64,000 nt of DNA from Bacillota bacterium (GTDB lineage Bacteria; Bacillota; Clostridia; Christensenellales; CAG-314). The notes beneath the pieces are model-generated. The model did no database searches. It worked only from the letters and a program-made list of their open reading frames with translations, and had not been told where the DNA came from. A program made the position numbers and the translations under genes. Location: the NCBI GenBank assembly GCA_023458375.1, contig JAEWZT010000004.1, positions 62,001-126,000 on the forward strand. The letters run 5' to 3'. Of the stretch, positions 34,886 to 44,793 are shown one piece after another; positions within the stretch are counted from its first letter, which is position 1; each line of letters starts with the position of its first letter.

Positions 34886-35572
34886 TTAATACTCGTCCCT
34901 GTTCATGCAGCGCCTTAATTTTTCAAGCGCCTTAGTTTCTATGCGCGAAATGTAGCTGCGGGAAATTTCAAGTTCGTTAGCCGTTTCAAGCTGTGTTAAG
35001 GGGGGCTTTCCGCTAAGCCCGTAGCGCATTGTCAAGATATTTTTTTCCCGCTCGGTAAGCACTTGACCCATTTTTTCTTTAAGCTTTTGCCCCAAAACGG
35101 AAAGCTCTACCTGATGAAAGACGCTTTCCTCCTTTTGCTCTAAAATCTCCATAAGGGTGTAGGAATTGCCCTCGCTGTCCACCCCTAAGGTATCTTGCAA
35201 ATAAAGCGTATTTCTATAACGCTTTGCCGAACGCAGCATCATTAAAATCTCGTTTTCTATGCACCGCGCGAGATAGGTTGCAAGCGCCGTGCCTCTGCCC
35301 AGCTTGTAGCTGTTTATGCCCTTTACAAGCCCTATGCTCCCTACGCTTATAAGCTCGTCAAGTTCCGCGCTTGAAGTGTATTTTTTCGCGACGTGGGCGA
35401 CAAGCCTTAAATTGTGGTTGATGAGCTTTTCGCGCGCCGCATTGTCTCCGTTTTTTGCCTTTTCCAAATATTTTTGTTCCAACTCGGCGGGCAGCGGGGA
35501 GGGGTAGCTGGTGCTTTTTGTAAAATACCCCGTAAGAAAAAATGCTTTGCTCAATAGATCTAATATGTTCAT
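34886..35572 (-). CDS. sigK: Sporulation sigma factor SigK
   Basis: SigK directs late mother-cell transcription during endospore formation. The 228-residue protein matches the family along its length. It has a hydrophobic pro-like N-terminus (LLSKAFFLTGYF), then PLPAELEQKYLEKAKNGDNAAREKLINHNLRLVAHVAKKY (region 2.1) and DELISVGSIGLVKGINSYKLGRGTALATYLARCIENEILMMLR (regions 2.2-2.4). Region 4 reads LTEREKNILTMRYGL...TQLETANELEISRSYISRIETKALEKL. The N-terminal stretch before PLP resembles the prosequence removed by SpoIVFB. The gene is one open frame, not split by a skin-type element. A GGAG ribosome site precedes ATG 35572. SigE is the nearest alternative, but the N-terminus and the E-N-E-I-L-M-x-L-R block favour SigK. 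Confidence 0.85.
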   Translation of the reverse strand: MNILDLLSKAFFLTGYFTKSTSYPSPLPAELEQKYLEKAKNGDNAAREKLINHNLRLVAHVAKKYTSSAELDELISVGSIGLVKGINSYKLGRGTALATYLARCIENEILMMLRSAKRYRNTLYLQDTLGVDSEGNSYTLMEILEQKEESVFHQVELSVLGQKLKEKMGQVLTEREKNILTMRYGLSGKPPLTQLETANELEISRSYISRIETKALEKLRRCMNRDEY

Positions 35573-35795
35573 ACATTTTACTCCGCGCTTATTTTATATA
35601 ATGTATGTCTTGCGCCGCCCCCTCTATATGTTACAGCTTGCCTCATTTTGTCAAAGGGCCTGTTCCCTTTTGTTCCTTTCTTGCCGCGGCGGGCAATAAA
35701 AGCTAAAAGACGTGTAATAACGGTAATTTGCGGCGTCCCTTTCATTTGTATTTTTCCCAATTTTTTGCCCCGTCGGGCTTACCCCTGTCAAAAGG
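35573..35795. other. Divergent region between sigK and rnpB
   Basis: About 220 bp; no gene recognised. It carries the sigK ribosome site on the minus strand and runs into the rnpB promoter on the plus strand. Confidence 0.4.
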
Positions 35796-35825
35796 TTGAC
35801 AAAAAAAGGAGATTTGCTGTATAAT
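35796..35825 (+). promoter_or_regulatory. rnpB promoter
   Basis: TTGACA (35796-35801) and TATAAT (35820-35825), both perfect hexamers, are separated by 18 bp, with transcription expected near 35831. Confidence 0.85.
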
Positions 35826-35830
35826 ACGGT

Positions 35831-36156
35831 AGCAAGATAGACAGGCGGTCGCGTGATTTTCACGAGGAAAGTCCGAGCACCACAGGGCAAGGGTGCAGGG
35901 TAATACCCTGTAAAGGCGACTTTAAGGAAAGTGCAACAGAAATATACCGCAGCATAAAGCTGTAAGGGTGGAAATGCGAGGTAAGAGCTCACAAACGTTT
36001 TGGCGACAAAATGTTCCTGTAAACCCCACTCGGTGCAAGAAAAGGGAAAAAACTGTCTGCCCGACAGCCCGATATGATTCGCTTGAATTTGGCGGCAACG
36101 CCAAGTCTAGATAGATGACTGCCTAATACAGAACTCGGCTTACAGTCTATGCTTGT
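35831..36156 (+). ncRNA. rnpB: RNase P RNA, class A
   Basis: This is the catalytic RNA that removes tRNA 5' leaders. All core blocks are present: GAGGAAAGTCCGAGC near the 5' end (P4), CAGGGCAAGGGTGCAGGGTAA, ACAGAAATATACCGC, AGGTAAGAGCTCAC, TGTAAACCCCAC, AGATAGATGACTGCC and ACAGAACTCGGCTTACAG near the 3' end (P4 partner). The ends pair as GATAGAC with GTCTAT (P1). The architecture is the ancestral class A, not the Bacillus class B, which supports a Clostridia-type host. A strong promoter and terminator frame it. Confidence 0.95.
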
Positions 36157-36165
36157 ATTTGTGAG

Positions 36166-36200
36166 AGGAAAAAGGTAATTACTTTTTCCTTTCTTTTTTT
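36166..36200 (+). terminator. rnpB terminator
   Basis: AGGAAAAAG (36166-36174) pairs with CTTTTTCCT (36182-36190), followed by TTCTTTTTTT. Confidence 0.85.
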
Positions 36201-36367
36201 ATATAAAAATATAGTTGCGTAACTGCAAAAAAAAGTAAAAATATCCGCCGTCGCAGCTTTGGTTAATTATAATAATTGCGCGCGCAACCAGTGTATTTTT
36301 GTTGAAAAAAAATCCGCGTTGTGCTATCATCTTAGTTACCGGTTAAAAAAGAATTTTTTAGGATTGT

Positions 36368-38155
36368 ATGACGGAAGAAAATAAAAAAGGCAGTATTTTA
36401 AGCTTATTAAAAAGTTCTTATATCAGAAATTTTTTGAAGAAATATTGGCTGAGCTACGTGCTCGGTATTTTCTTTTTAGTCGTTATTGACTTCGTTCAAA
36501 CCCGAATACCCATTTATATCGGCGGAGTTATTGATTCGCTGAAAACAGGTTCACTTACGGAAGAAAAACTTATAAGCGACGCCTTAAAAATATTGCTTAT
36601 GGCAATAGGCATAATACTGGGCAGGGTGGCGTGGCGGTATTTTATTTTCGGAACTTCAAGAAAAATTGAGCGCGACATAAGAAACGACTTATTCCGCCAC
36701 CTTGAAGGGCTTTCGCAAAATTATTATCAACAGCATAAAACAGGCGAAATCATGGCTTATATTACAAACGACCTTGAAGCGGTGCGCCAGGCAATGGGGC
36801 AGGGTATTATGATGATATTTGACGTCGCCTGCCTTTTGATTTTTATTTTGTCAAATATGATTTCGCTGGTAAGTCTTTCTCTTACGGCGGTTTCCGTTAT
36901 ACCTCTTGCTATTATAGCTGTCGTAACTGGGCTTTTAGGACCCAAGCTGTTTAAAAGGTTTTACGCCCGGCAGGAGGCTTTTTCGCAGATTTCCGACTTT
37001 GTTCAGGAAGATATTTCGGGCGTAAAGGTCATAAAAGCTTTTGTCCAGCAGGAAAAAGAGATAAAATCCTTTGAAAAAGTCAATGAAAACTATTTATCCA
37101 AGAATATAGAGTTCATGAAAATAAATGCCGTCATGGACCCCCTTATGTTTTTAATAACGGGTTTGGCGTTTGCGACGACGATAGCCTTCGGAGGGTATCT
37201 CGCCTTAAACGGAAACATCACGATAGGCGATTTCACCGTTTTCATTCAGTATTTGGGCATGCTCGTTTGGCCTATGATGGCGGTAGGTATGTCCATAAAC
37301 ATGATTACTATGGGTTCAGCCTCGCTTAAAAGGATAGAAAGCGTTTTGGGCGCGGAATTTGACATACAAGACGGACCAAACACAATAGAAATAGAAAACT
37401 TTACAGGCAGCATTTCCGTTAAAAATTTGACGTTTTTTTATCCCGGAAAAGATATTCCCGCGTTAAAAAACATTTCTTTTGACCTTAGCGAAGGGCAAAC
37501 GCTGGGCATTGTGGGCAGAACGGGTTCGGGCAAAACGACCTTGCTTAATTTACTAGTAAGAATTTACGACGCCGAAAACGAGATGATTTTTGTAAGCGAT
37601 ACCGACGTTAAAGATTTGCCTTTAAAGCAGCTACGCGGCAATATAGGCTACGTTACACAGGACAGCTTTTTGTTTTCAGACACCATTAGCAACAACATAG
37701 ATTTCGCTTTGGGAAACAAGACTGCGGAGGAAATAAAGCAAGCCGCTATGTTTTCCTGCGTGCACGACAACATAGCTGAGTTCCCCGACGGTTACGAAAC
37801 TATTGTAGGCGAAAAAGGCGTTACCCTTTCGGGCGGGCAAAAGCAGAGGGTTTCCATTTCGCGGTCATATATTATTGAACCAAAAATACTTATGATGGAC
37901 GACTCGCTTTCGGCGGTTGACACCGACACGGAAGAAAGGATACTTAAAAACCTCAAAGAAAAGCGTAAGGGCAAAACTAATATTATCGTGGCTCACAGGC
38001 TGTCGGCTTTGCAGCACGCAGACAAAATTATCGTAATTGACAATGGCGAGATAATTGAGCAGGGCAACCACAAATCGCTGCTTTCGGCAAAGGGCTTGTA
38101 TTATTCGTTATACAAAAAGCAGCAGCTGGAAAAAATGATAGACGAAGAAGACTAA
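36368..38155 (+). CDS. ABC exporter half, degenerate catalytic site subunit
   Basis: This 595-residue half-transporter has a six-helix membrane domain (about 28-310) and an ATP-binding domain (about 345-585). Walker A is GRTGSGKT at 383-390, signature LSGGQ at 487-491, and Walker B ends DD at 511-512 where a catalytic Glu is normal (MMDDSLSAVD). Asp in place of Glu is typical of one member of heterodimeric exporters such as TM287/288, BmrCD and LmrCD. Its partner lies 70 bp downstream and has the normal Glu. Substrate cannot be told from sequence; multidrug or lipid-like compounds are usual. The start is ATG 36368 after a weak AGGA. Confidence 0.85.
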   Translation: MTEENKKGSILSLLKSSYIRNFLKKYWLSYVLGIFFLVVIDFVQTRIPIYIGGVIDSLKTGSLTEEKLISDALKILLMAIGIILGRVAWRYFIFGTSRKIERDIRNDLFRHLEGLSQNYYQQHKTGEIMAYITNDLEAVRQAMGQGIMMIFDVACLLIFILSNMISLVSLSLTAVSVIPLAIIAVVTGLLGPKLFKRFYARQEAFSQISDFVQEDISGVKVIKAFVQQEKEIKSFEKVNENYLSKNIEFMKINAVMDPLMFLITGLAFATTIAFGGYLALNGNITIGDFTVFIQYLGMLVWPMMAVGMSINMITMGSASLKRIESVLGAEFDIQDGPNTIEIENFTGSISVKNLTFFYPGKDIPALKNISFDLSEGQTLGIVGRTGSGKTTLLNLLVRIYDAENEMIFVSDTDVKDLPLKQLRGNIGYVTQDSFLFSDTISNNIDFALGNKTAEEIKQAAMFSCVHDNIAEFPDGYETIVGEKGVTLSGGQKQRVSISRSYIIEPKILMMDDSLSAVDTDTEERILKNLKEKRKGKTNIIVAHRLSALQHADKIIVIDNGEIIEQGNHKSLLSAKGLYYSLYKKQQLEKMIDEED

Positions 38156-38225
38156 GCGGGTAAAGTTATAACGCAAAAATCCTGTTAAACACAAGAAGCA
38201 GTTTTAAAATGATTGAGGAAAATTG

Positions 38226-40004
38226 ATGGACGGCGATACCTCTAAAATTAAATTAGGCAAAAAATCCACAAGAAGGCTGCTCGGATACGCAAAACCCTAT
38301 TTGGGTTTGTTTTTGGTAACTTTTTTGGCTATTGCGGCGCTTATAGGGCTTAGCCTTTACCAGCCGATTTTACTGGGGCAGGCGACGGACGTTATTGCCG
38401 AAAGTTCGGGAGTTACGGAGGAGGCAATAAAAAGCTTAATCGTTATCTCGCTTCAATATTTAGCGTGCGTTGTTTTTACCTTCGTCATTTCTTATTTGCA
38501 GTCAATGCTTCTAGTCTATATAGGGCAAAAGATAATATATCAGATACGCCTTGACGTTTTCAGTCATCTGCATAAGCTTGACATAAGCTTTTTCAACGAA
38601 AACCCCATAGGCAGGCTGGTAACGCGCGCGACAAACGACGTGGAAACGTTAAGCGACCTTTATACAAGCGTTATACCCAACTTATTTAAAAGCGCGGGCA
38701 CGTTGGTGGGCATAGTCGTAACCATGCTGTATTTTAACTTAAAGCTTTCGCTCATAACATTTACCGCCATACCCGTTATTTTGGTTATAACGGCGGTATT
38801 TACCAATATTTTGATGCGCCGATGGAAAGTTATCCGCTCAAAGATTTCGGCGCTTAACGCCTTCGTTTCCGAACACGTTTCAGGAATGAGGATTATACAA
38901 ATTTTTGCCGCGGAAAACAAAACGCAGAAAAAGTTTGAAGAGAGAAGCGAAGAACTGCGCAAGGGCCATTTAAAGCAGATTATGTCTTACTCCATATATG
39001 GTCCCTCGATTTATTTGCTAAATATTATTGCTACCGTATTATTGATTATTTTCGGCAGCAGAATGTATCTTGACGGCGTTATTACCATAGGCACGATTAT
39101 AACCTTCCAGCGCTATATCGGCAGGTTTTTTGACCCAATTCAGGAATTTGCCGAGCAGCTTAACGTAATTCAGGCGGCAAAGGTTTCCGCGCAGAGAATT
39201 TTCGGGTTACTAGACGAAGAGCCTTCAATAAAGGAAAAAGAAGACGCAATTGAGCTTGACGACGTAAAGGGAGATATAGAGTTCAAAAACGTATGGTTTG
39301 CCTACAAAGGCGAGGACTGGGTGCTTAAAGACGTATCCTTTAAAATTAACGCGGGGGAAAGCGTGGCGTTTGTGGGCGCGACGGGCGCGGGCAAGACCAC
39401 AATTCAAAACCTTATAGGCAGGTATTACGACATTCAGCAAGGTGAAATACTGCTTGACGGAATAAACATAAAAGATATAAAAATAGACAGCTTACGCGTT
39501 AAAATTGGGCAGATGCTGCAAGACGTTTTCTTGTTTACGGGCAATATAGAAAGCAATATAAGGCTTCGCAACGACGATATCACCCAAGACGAACTTATAG
39601 CGTCGGCGCAATATGTCAATGCAGACAGCTTTATTTCCAAACTTAAAATGCAGTATCAAGAGCCCGTTATAGAGGGGGGCACGTCTCTTTCCGCGGGTCA
39701 GCGCCAGCTTATTTCCTTTGCGCGGACATTGGCGTATAAACCGAAAATCCTTATTTTAGACGAGGCTACGGCAAATATTGATACCGAGACGGAACTGCTC
39801 ATTCAAGACGCCCTGCACAAAATTATGCAGGGAAGGACGACTTTGATTGTGGCGCACAGGCTTTCAACCATACAAAACTGCGACAATATTATTGTAATGC
39901 ACAAAGGCAGAATTGTTGAACAGGGCAACCACCAGCAGCTGCTAAAACAAAGGGGCATGTATTACAAACTGTATAAACTGCAATACGAAAACGGCGCGGC
40001 ATAA
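38226..40004 (+). CDS. ABC exporter half, catalytic subunit of heterodimer
   Basis: This 592-residue partner has a six-helix membrane domain (about 30-320) and an ATP-binding domain. Numbering from the TTG at 38223, Walker A is GATGAGKT at 385-392, the signature is LSAGQ at 489-493 (Ala for the usual Gly), and Walker B is LILDEATANID with catalytic Glu514. The altered signature would face the degenerate Walker B of the first subunit, the standard asymmetric arrangement. ATG 38226 is preferred over TTG 38223 because GAGG lies seven bases before it. The stop codon sits within a terminator-like hairpin. Confidence 0.85.
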   Translation: MDGDTSKIKLGKKSTRRLLGYAKPYLGLFLVTFLAIAALIGLSLYQPILLGQATDVIAESSGVTEEAIKSLIVISLQYLACVVFTFVISYLQSMLLVYIGQKIIYQIRLDVFSHLHKLDISFFNENPIGRLVTRATNDVETLSDLYTSVIPNLFKSAGTLVGIVVTMLYFNLKLSLITFTAIPVILVITAVFTNILMRRWKVIRSKISALNAFVSEHVSGMRIIQIFAAENKTQKKFEERSEELRKGHLKQIMSYSIYGPSIYLLNIIATVLLIIFGSRMYLDGVITIGTIITFQRYIGRFFDPIQEFAEQLNVIQAAKVSAQRIFGLLDEEPSIKEKEDAIELDDVKGDIEFKNVWFAYKGEDWVLKDVSFKINAGESVAFVGATGAGKTTIQNLIGRYYDIQQGEILLDGINIKDIKIDSLRVKIGQMLQDVFLFTGNIESNIRLRNDDITQDELIASAQYVNADSFISKLKMQYQEPVIEGGTSLSAGQRQLISFARTLAYKPKILILDEATANIDTETELLIQDALHKIMQGRTTLIVAHRLSTIQNCDNIIVMHKGRIVEQGNHQQLLKQRGMYYKLYKLQYENGAA

Positions 40005-40020
40005 GCCCGCCGTCTTTGTT
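39991..40020 (+). terminator. Probable terminator overlapping the ABC gene stop codon
   Basis: ACGGC-GCGGC (39991-40000) pairs imperfectly with GCCCG-CCGT (40005-40014) around the ATAA loop that contains the stop, followed by TCTTTGTTTTC. Confidence 0.5.
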
Positions 40021-40420
40021 TTCTATAAAGTCTTTATATCTTAATTAGTTCACTATTTTTTTACAGGCATTAAGTGTGTTTTTGCTCCCAACGGCTTTGA
40101 AAAGGCTTGCGCAACCGTAGTAACTGCCCCAACTTTTTGCGTATTAAAAATAAACATCCGAGAACTAAGTTTACTTCTTTTTATCCGTATATTCCTAACA
40201 TAATATTCCTAACATACTAAGCCGCCATTTATTTTGTTGAGAGAAAAAAAAGATAATTACTTCACTTTTTATGAAAAAATACAAAAATTAACGCGGCAAT
40301 AAAAAGAAACTTAAAGCAGCCGCGAAAACTTAGACGGAATTAAGGTTTAATTGAACCGCCTTACTCTTATGCCCGTATAAAAACTTTTTTGACTAAAAGC
40401 TTTCAATTTTTCTCTGCCGC
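40021..40420. other. Intergenic region between ABC operon and galE
   Basis: A/T-rich stretch with no gene, repeat or RNA recognised, apart from the galE promoter that follows. Confidence 0.4.
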
Positions 40421-40450
40421 TTGATTTTTAACCCGCTGTTGCATTATAAT
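40421..40450 (+). promoter_or_regulatory. galE-galU promoter
   Basis: TTGATT (40421-40426) and TATAAT (40445-40450) are separated by 18 bp, 24 bp before the galE start, with AGGAGG between. Confidence 0.7.
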
Positions 40451-40473
40451 AGAAAAAGCGACAGGAGGCTTTT

Positions 40474-41511
40474 ATGGGTAAAATATTACTGACGGGAGGC
40501 GCTGGATATATAGGCAGCCACGTCGCCCTCCGTTTGATGGAAGAAGGCTGCGAAATCGTCATCGCCGACAATTTAAGCAACAGCGACAAGTCGGTTTTGG
40601 GGCGTATTGAAAAAATCAGCGGCAAAAAACCTCTCTTTTATAAAACCGACATGTTAAACGTTAAAGGTCTGGAAAAGATTTTTTCTTCCCATTCTTTTGA
40701 CGCCATCATTCATTTAGCTGGCAAAAAAGCCGTGGGCGAAAGCGTCAGCCTTCCTTTGGATTATTATCAAAACAACGTTACGGGCACCCTTAATTTGCTT
40801 GAATGCTGCAAAAGGCACAAGGTGTATAATTTTGTGTTTTCCTCTTCGGCAACGGTTTACGGCGCAAGCAAAGAAATGCCCGTTGACGAAAACAGTCCCT
40901 TAGGCTGCACAAACCCCTACGGTTGGACAAAGCTTACAATTGAAAGGATTTTGCAGGATTTATACGCTTCCGACAACAATTTCAATATCGCTCTTTTAAG
41001 GTATTTCAACCCCGTAGGCGCTCATGAAAGCGGGCTTATAGGCGAAAGCCCCAACGATATCCCCAACAACTTGACGCCCTACGTTTTAAAGGTGGCAAGC
41101 GGTCTTTTGCCCGACGTTAAAGTTTTCGGCAACGACTACGATACCCCAGACGGCACTGGGGTAAGGGACTATATTCATATTGCCGACCTTGCCGCGGGAC
41201 ATGCCGCTGCGCTAAACAAACTAAAAACCAAATGCGGGCTTGTCGTATATAACTTAGGCAGGGGCAAAGGACATTCCGTTTTAGAGGTTATAAGCGCCTT
41301 TGAAAAAGCCTGCGGACATAAAATTCCCTACGTTTTCGCGCCCCGCCGCGCGGGGGATGTGGCGACGGTTTATGCCGACTGCAAAAAAGCCAAAAAAGAG
41401 CTTAACTGGACCGCCGAGTTGACTTTGGGCGATATGGCGCGCGACGCTTGGCGTTGGCAGCAATATTTCGTCAAAAATATTTTACCCAAACAAAACAAAG
41501 GGGGAAAATAA
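40474..41511 (+). CDS. galE: UDP-glucose 4-epimerase
   Basis: This NAD-dependent short-chain dehydrogenase-type enzyme interconverts UDP-glucose and UDP-galactose. The 345-residue protein has the NAD motif GGAGYIGSHVA at residues 7-17, the catalytic Ser in FSSSATVYG and the Tyr-Lys pair in NPYGWTKLTIE. It also has the sugar-binding RYFNPVGAHESGLIGESP and the D-Y-I-H-I-A-D-L block. AGGAGG precedes the ATG. It is followed after 4 bp by galU, so the pair makes and balances UDP-sugars for polysaccharide or cell-surface synthesis. Confidence 0.92.
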   Translation: MGKILLTGGAGYIGSHVALRLMEEGCEIVIADNLSNSDKSVLGRIEKISGKKPLFYKTDMLNVKGLEKIFSSHSFDAIIHLAGKKAVGESVSLPLDYYQNNVTGTLNLLECCKRHKVYNFVFSSSATVYGASKEMPVDENSPLGCTNPYGWTKLTIERILQDLYASDNNFNIALLRYFNPVGAHESGLIGESPNDIPNNLTPYVLKVASGLLPDVKVFGNDYDTPDGTGVRDYIHIADLAAGHAAALNKLKTKCGLVVYNLGRGKGHSVLEVISAFEKACGHKIPYVFAPRRAGDVATVYADCKKAKKELNWTAELTLGDMARDAWRWQQYFVKNILPKQNKGGK

Positions 41512-41515
41512 AGCT

Positions 41516-42397
41516 ATGGCAATTAAAAAAGCCGTCATTTTAGCGGGAGGCAGGGGAACGCGCTTTTTGCCTTATACCAAAGCCATTTGTAAAGAACTCA
41601 TAGCCGTAGCGGATATTCCCGCCATTGATTTGGTTGTTGACGAGTGCGTGCAGGGGGGCATAAAAGACATTTTAATAATAATCAGCCCCCAAAAGCAGGA
41701 TATTAAAAGGTATTTTGAAAGGGATTATGAGCTTGAAAACTTCTTGCTTTCAAAGGGCAAAAAAGAATTATGCGAGCAGGTCAAGGCAATAGGACAAAAG
41801 GCAAATATTTCTTACGTTGTGCAGCAGGAGGCGGGAGGAACGGGGCATGCCCTGCTGCTTGCGGAAAAGTTTTGCGGCAACGAACCCGCCGTAATTTTAA
41901 ACGGCGACGACTACATATACAGCGGCAACGAACCAACCGTGGTCGCCCAGCTTATATCTAATTTTGAAAATTTTCCTTACAGCACTTTGGGGGTGCAGGA
42001 GGTTGCCAAAGAGCAGATAGGCAAATACGCCTCTTGCGAAATTGTTCAAAGTTTCGGGCGCTCCCACCACATTTCAGCCGTTTACGAAAAGCCCAAAGAA
42101 GAAAAATATATCAAAAGCCTGCTGGCACCTTTGGGGCGTTACGTTATTTCGGCGGACTTTTTTCCCTACTTAAAGCAAACCAAGCCCGCCGCCAACGGCG
42201 AACTGCAATTTACCGACGCGCTGTTGCTGCAAGCGCAAAAATCAAAGGTTTTTGCCTACGAGTTTATAGGCAAGCGTTACGATTTGGGCGACAAGCTGGG
42301 TTATTTGCAGGCGGTGGTAGAGTTTTCTTTGCGCCACAAGGAATTGGGCGAAGGCTTTAAGCAATACTTAAAAAACCTTGATTTGAAAGATTTTTAA
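41516..42397 (+). CDS. galU: UTP-glucose-1-phosphate uridylyltransferase
   Basis: GalU makes UDP-glucose from glucose-1-phosphate and UTP. The 293-residue nucleotidyltransferase opens with AVILAGGRGTRFLPYTKAICKEL, the family's nucleotide loop with Arg in place of the usual second Gly-Leu pair. It has the EAGGTGHALLLA block, the metal-binding Asp in VILNGDDYIY, and a C-terminal EFIGKRYDLGDKLGYLQAVVEF. It is co-transcribed with galE. The ICKEL in place of the usual IPKEM is a minor deviation. A close relative with other sugar preference cannot be excluded. Confidence 0.88.
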   Translation: MAIKKAVILAGGRGTRFLPYTKAICKELIAVADIPAIDLVVDECVQGGIKDILIIISPQKQDIKRYFERDYELENFLLSKGKKELCEQVKAIGQKANISYVVQQEAGGTGHALLLAEKFCGNEPAVILNGDDYIYSGNEPTVVAQLISNFENFPYSTLGVQEVAKEQIGKYASCEIVQSFGRSHHISAVYEKPKEEKYIKSLLAPLGRYVISADFFPYLKQTKPAANGELQFTDALLLQAQKSKVFAYEFIGKRYDLGDKLGYLQAVVEFSLRHKELGEGFKQYLKNLDLKDF

Positions 42398-42424
42398 ACA
42401 GACAATATATAAAAGGAGATATCT

Positions 42425-44209
42425 ATGAGCTACCAAAACAGAAATGAAATTCCCCTTGAATACAAGTGGAAATCAGAGGACATCTTTGCTACGCCCCAAC
42501 TTTGGGAAGAGGATTTTGAAGCCCTTGTAAAGGAGATTCCCTCTTTGGCGCAGTATAAGGGAACGCTTTCAAACAAAGCCAATGTCTTAAAACTTTTCCG
42601 CGCCAACGACGAGTTTGGCAAGAAAGTGGAAAAACTTTACTGCTACGCCTATATGGGTTATGTCGAAAACAGCAAAGACAGCGTCGCGCAAACGCGTTAC
42701 GGAAAAATGGCGGGCACGTTGGCGAAAATCAACGAGGTTTCCGCTTACATAACGCCCGAACTTTCCGCTATGCCCAACACGCAGCTTGAAGAAATGGCAG
42801 CGGACAAGGCTTTTTCCGACTATGACGAGGAGTTGAAGAGAATTATCAGGGCGAAGGCGCACGTTTTGAGCGAAAGCGAGGAAAAACTGCTTGCGCAGGC
42901 GGCGGACGTTACGCGCTTTTTCCAAGAAAGCTTTACCCGCCTAGACAACGGCGAACTTGATTTCGGCGAGGTTGAAGTTGAAGGCAAGCCCGTTAAGCTT
43001 TCGCACGGCACATACTCAATGCTTTTGCAAAACAAAGACCAAAAGGTCAGAAAGGCGGCTTTTGAGCGTTTCTACAAGTCTTACATAGAAAAAATCAACA
43101 CTATTTCCGCCATGTATGAGGGCAACGTCAAAAATAACGTGTTTACGGCGAGGGCGAGAAAGTTTGATTCCGCTGCCGAACGTTCAATGTTTTACGAAAA
43201 CGTAGACAAAAAGGTTTATGAAAACTTAATTGAAAGCATAAATAATTCCTTTGAGCCTTTGCACGACTATATAGCTTTGCGCAAAAAGGTTTTGGGCGTT
43301 GAAACGCTCAATATGTATGACCTTTATGTTCCCATTTTTGAAAACGCCGACATTTCCGTGCCCTACGAAAAGGCATACGAAATGGTGTTAGAGGGCTTGC
43401 AGCCTTTGGGAAACGACTACATTGACCTGCTTAAAAAGGCAAAGGCGGAGCGCTGGCTTGACGTTTACGAAACTCCCGGCAAGCAAAGCGGCGCTTTCTC
43501 TTTGGGCGTTTACGGCGTTCACCCCTTCGTAAAGCTAAACTATCAGCAGACCACGCACGACATTTTCACGCTGGCGCACGAACTGGGGCACAGCATGCAC
43601 AGCTATTTCTCTTCAAACGCGCAGCCCTACGCCAAAAACGACTATACGATTTTTGTCGCCGAAGTTGCCTCCACCGTTAACGAGGTGCTGCTGCTCAACT
43701 ATCTCTTGAAAAAGGAAAAGGACGGAAACGTCAAGAAATTCTTATTAAGCTACTATTTGGATATGCTGCGCACCACAATGTACCGCCAGGCTATGTTTGC
43801 GGAATTTGAATACCTTGCGCACCAAAGATGCGAGAGGGGCGAGCCTTTGTCAAGTCAATTGTTAAGCGACGATTATTATGCCCTCAATAAGAAGTATTAC
43901 GGTCCCGCGCTCAACCATAACGACCAAATAAGATATGAATGGGCAAGGATTCCCCACTTTTACAGGGCGTTTTACGTTTACAAATACAGCACGGGCATAA
44001 CGAGCGCCGTTTGCATAGCCCAAAAGATTTTAGCCGAAGGCAAGCCTATGGTGGAAAAATACAAGAAGTTCCTCTCTCTTGGCGGCTCAACAGACCCCGT
44101 TTCCGAACTTAAAGTCGCGGGCGTTGACTTAACGGCGAAAGAGCCCTTCGAAATAGTGCGCAAGTCCTTTGCCGAAACGCTTGCCCAGCTCAAAGAACTT
44201 TGCAAATAA
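42425..44209 (+). CDS. pepF: Oligoendopeptidase F
   Basis: This M3B zinc metallopeptidase cleaves short peptides in the cytoplasm. The 594-residue length is standard. The zinc motif is HELGH at 385-389 within TLAHELGHSMHSYFS, and the third ligand is the Glu in FVAEVASTVNEVLL. The family's C-terminal block HFYRAFYVYKYSTGITSAVCIAQKIL is intact. A very good AAGGAGAT ribosome site precedes the ATG. It is separated from galU by 27 bp and may share that transcript. A strong terminator follows at 44392. Confidence 0.93.
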   Translation: MSYQNRNEIPLEYKWKSEDIFATPQLWEEDFEALVKEIPSLAQYKGTLSNKANVLKLFRANDEFGKKVEKLYCYAYMGYVENSKDSVAQTRYGKMAGTLAKINEVSAYITPELSAMPNTQLEEMAADKAFSDYDEELKRIIRAKAHVLSESEEKLLAQAADVTRFFQESFTRLDNGELDFGEVEVEGKPVKLSHGTYSMLLQNKDQKVRKAAFERFYKSYIEKINTISAMYEGNVKNNVFTARARKFDSAAERSMFYENVDKKVYENLIESINNSFEPLHDYIALRKKVLGVETLNMYDLYVPIFENADISVPYEKAYEMVLEGLQPLGNDYIDLLKKAKAERWLDVYETPGKQSGAFSLGVYGVHPFVKLNYQQTTHDIFTLAHELGHSMHSYFSSNAQPYAKNDYTIFVAEVASTVNEVLLLNYLLKKEKDGNVKKFLLSYYLDMLRTTMYRQAMFAEFEYLAHQRCERGEPLSSQLLSDDYYALNKKYYGPALNHNDQIRYEWARIPHFYRAFYVYKYSTGITSAVCIAQKILAEGKPMVEKYKKFLSLGGSTDPVSELKVAGVDLTAKEPFEIVRKSFAETLAQLKELCK

Positions 44210-44391
44210 GGTTTGATTTACCGTTGCCGGTTCCCAAACGCACAAGGCAAGCGAGTGGTTATAAGAAAGCGCGAAACTAAGAACTTTTAACGCATGCAAA
44301 AGCCGCGCAAAGCAATTTGTTTAGTAAGCAGCTAAGATTAATTTGTACTGCAAGAATTACTGTTTAACTTTTAACCTAATTTAGACCTTTG

Positions 44392-44423
44392 CCCCCTCCG
44401 CGCGAAAGCACGGAGGGGGTTTT
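44392..44423 (+). terminator. Strong terminator after pepF
   Basis: CCCCCTCCG (44392-44400) pairs with CGGAGGGGG (44411-44419), followed by TTTT. Confidence 0.85.
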
Positions 44424-44793
44424 CATACCGCAAAAACACAAAGACAATGGACGTTGCGCATTTAGCGAAAACGGGGGTTAGTGAATGTCAAAAATAAACA
44501 ATTTTTTATCAACACAAAATCTTGCGGTTACGATTGATGTTTAAAAAATTAACAAAAGCCACGGTTGTTATAACTAAAAATGCGCGGGTATCTTGCATTT
44601 TTTCAAATAATAAAAACATAGGCGTTATAATAAGGCGCGCGTTAATCTTCAAATAAAAATATCTGCTAATTTTATTAAAAAACGCGCGTTAAAAATAATT
44701 GCCGCATATATTATATAGGTATGGCGGCGCGATTTCGTATTAATAGTGAATTCTATTCAGGTTTTTTACTATTAAAATATTTTGAAAAAAGTG
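44424..44793. other. Intergenic region before the riboswitch
   Basis: A/T-rich, no gene recognised. The sequence between the pepF stop and its terminator (44210-44391) is likewise empty. Confidence 0.4.
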
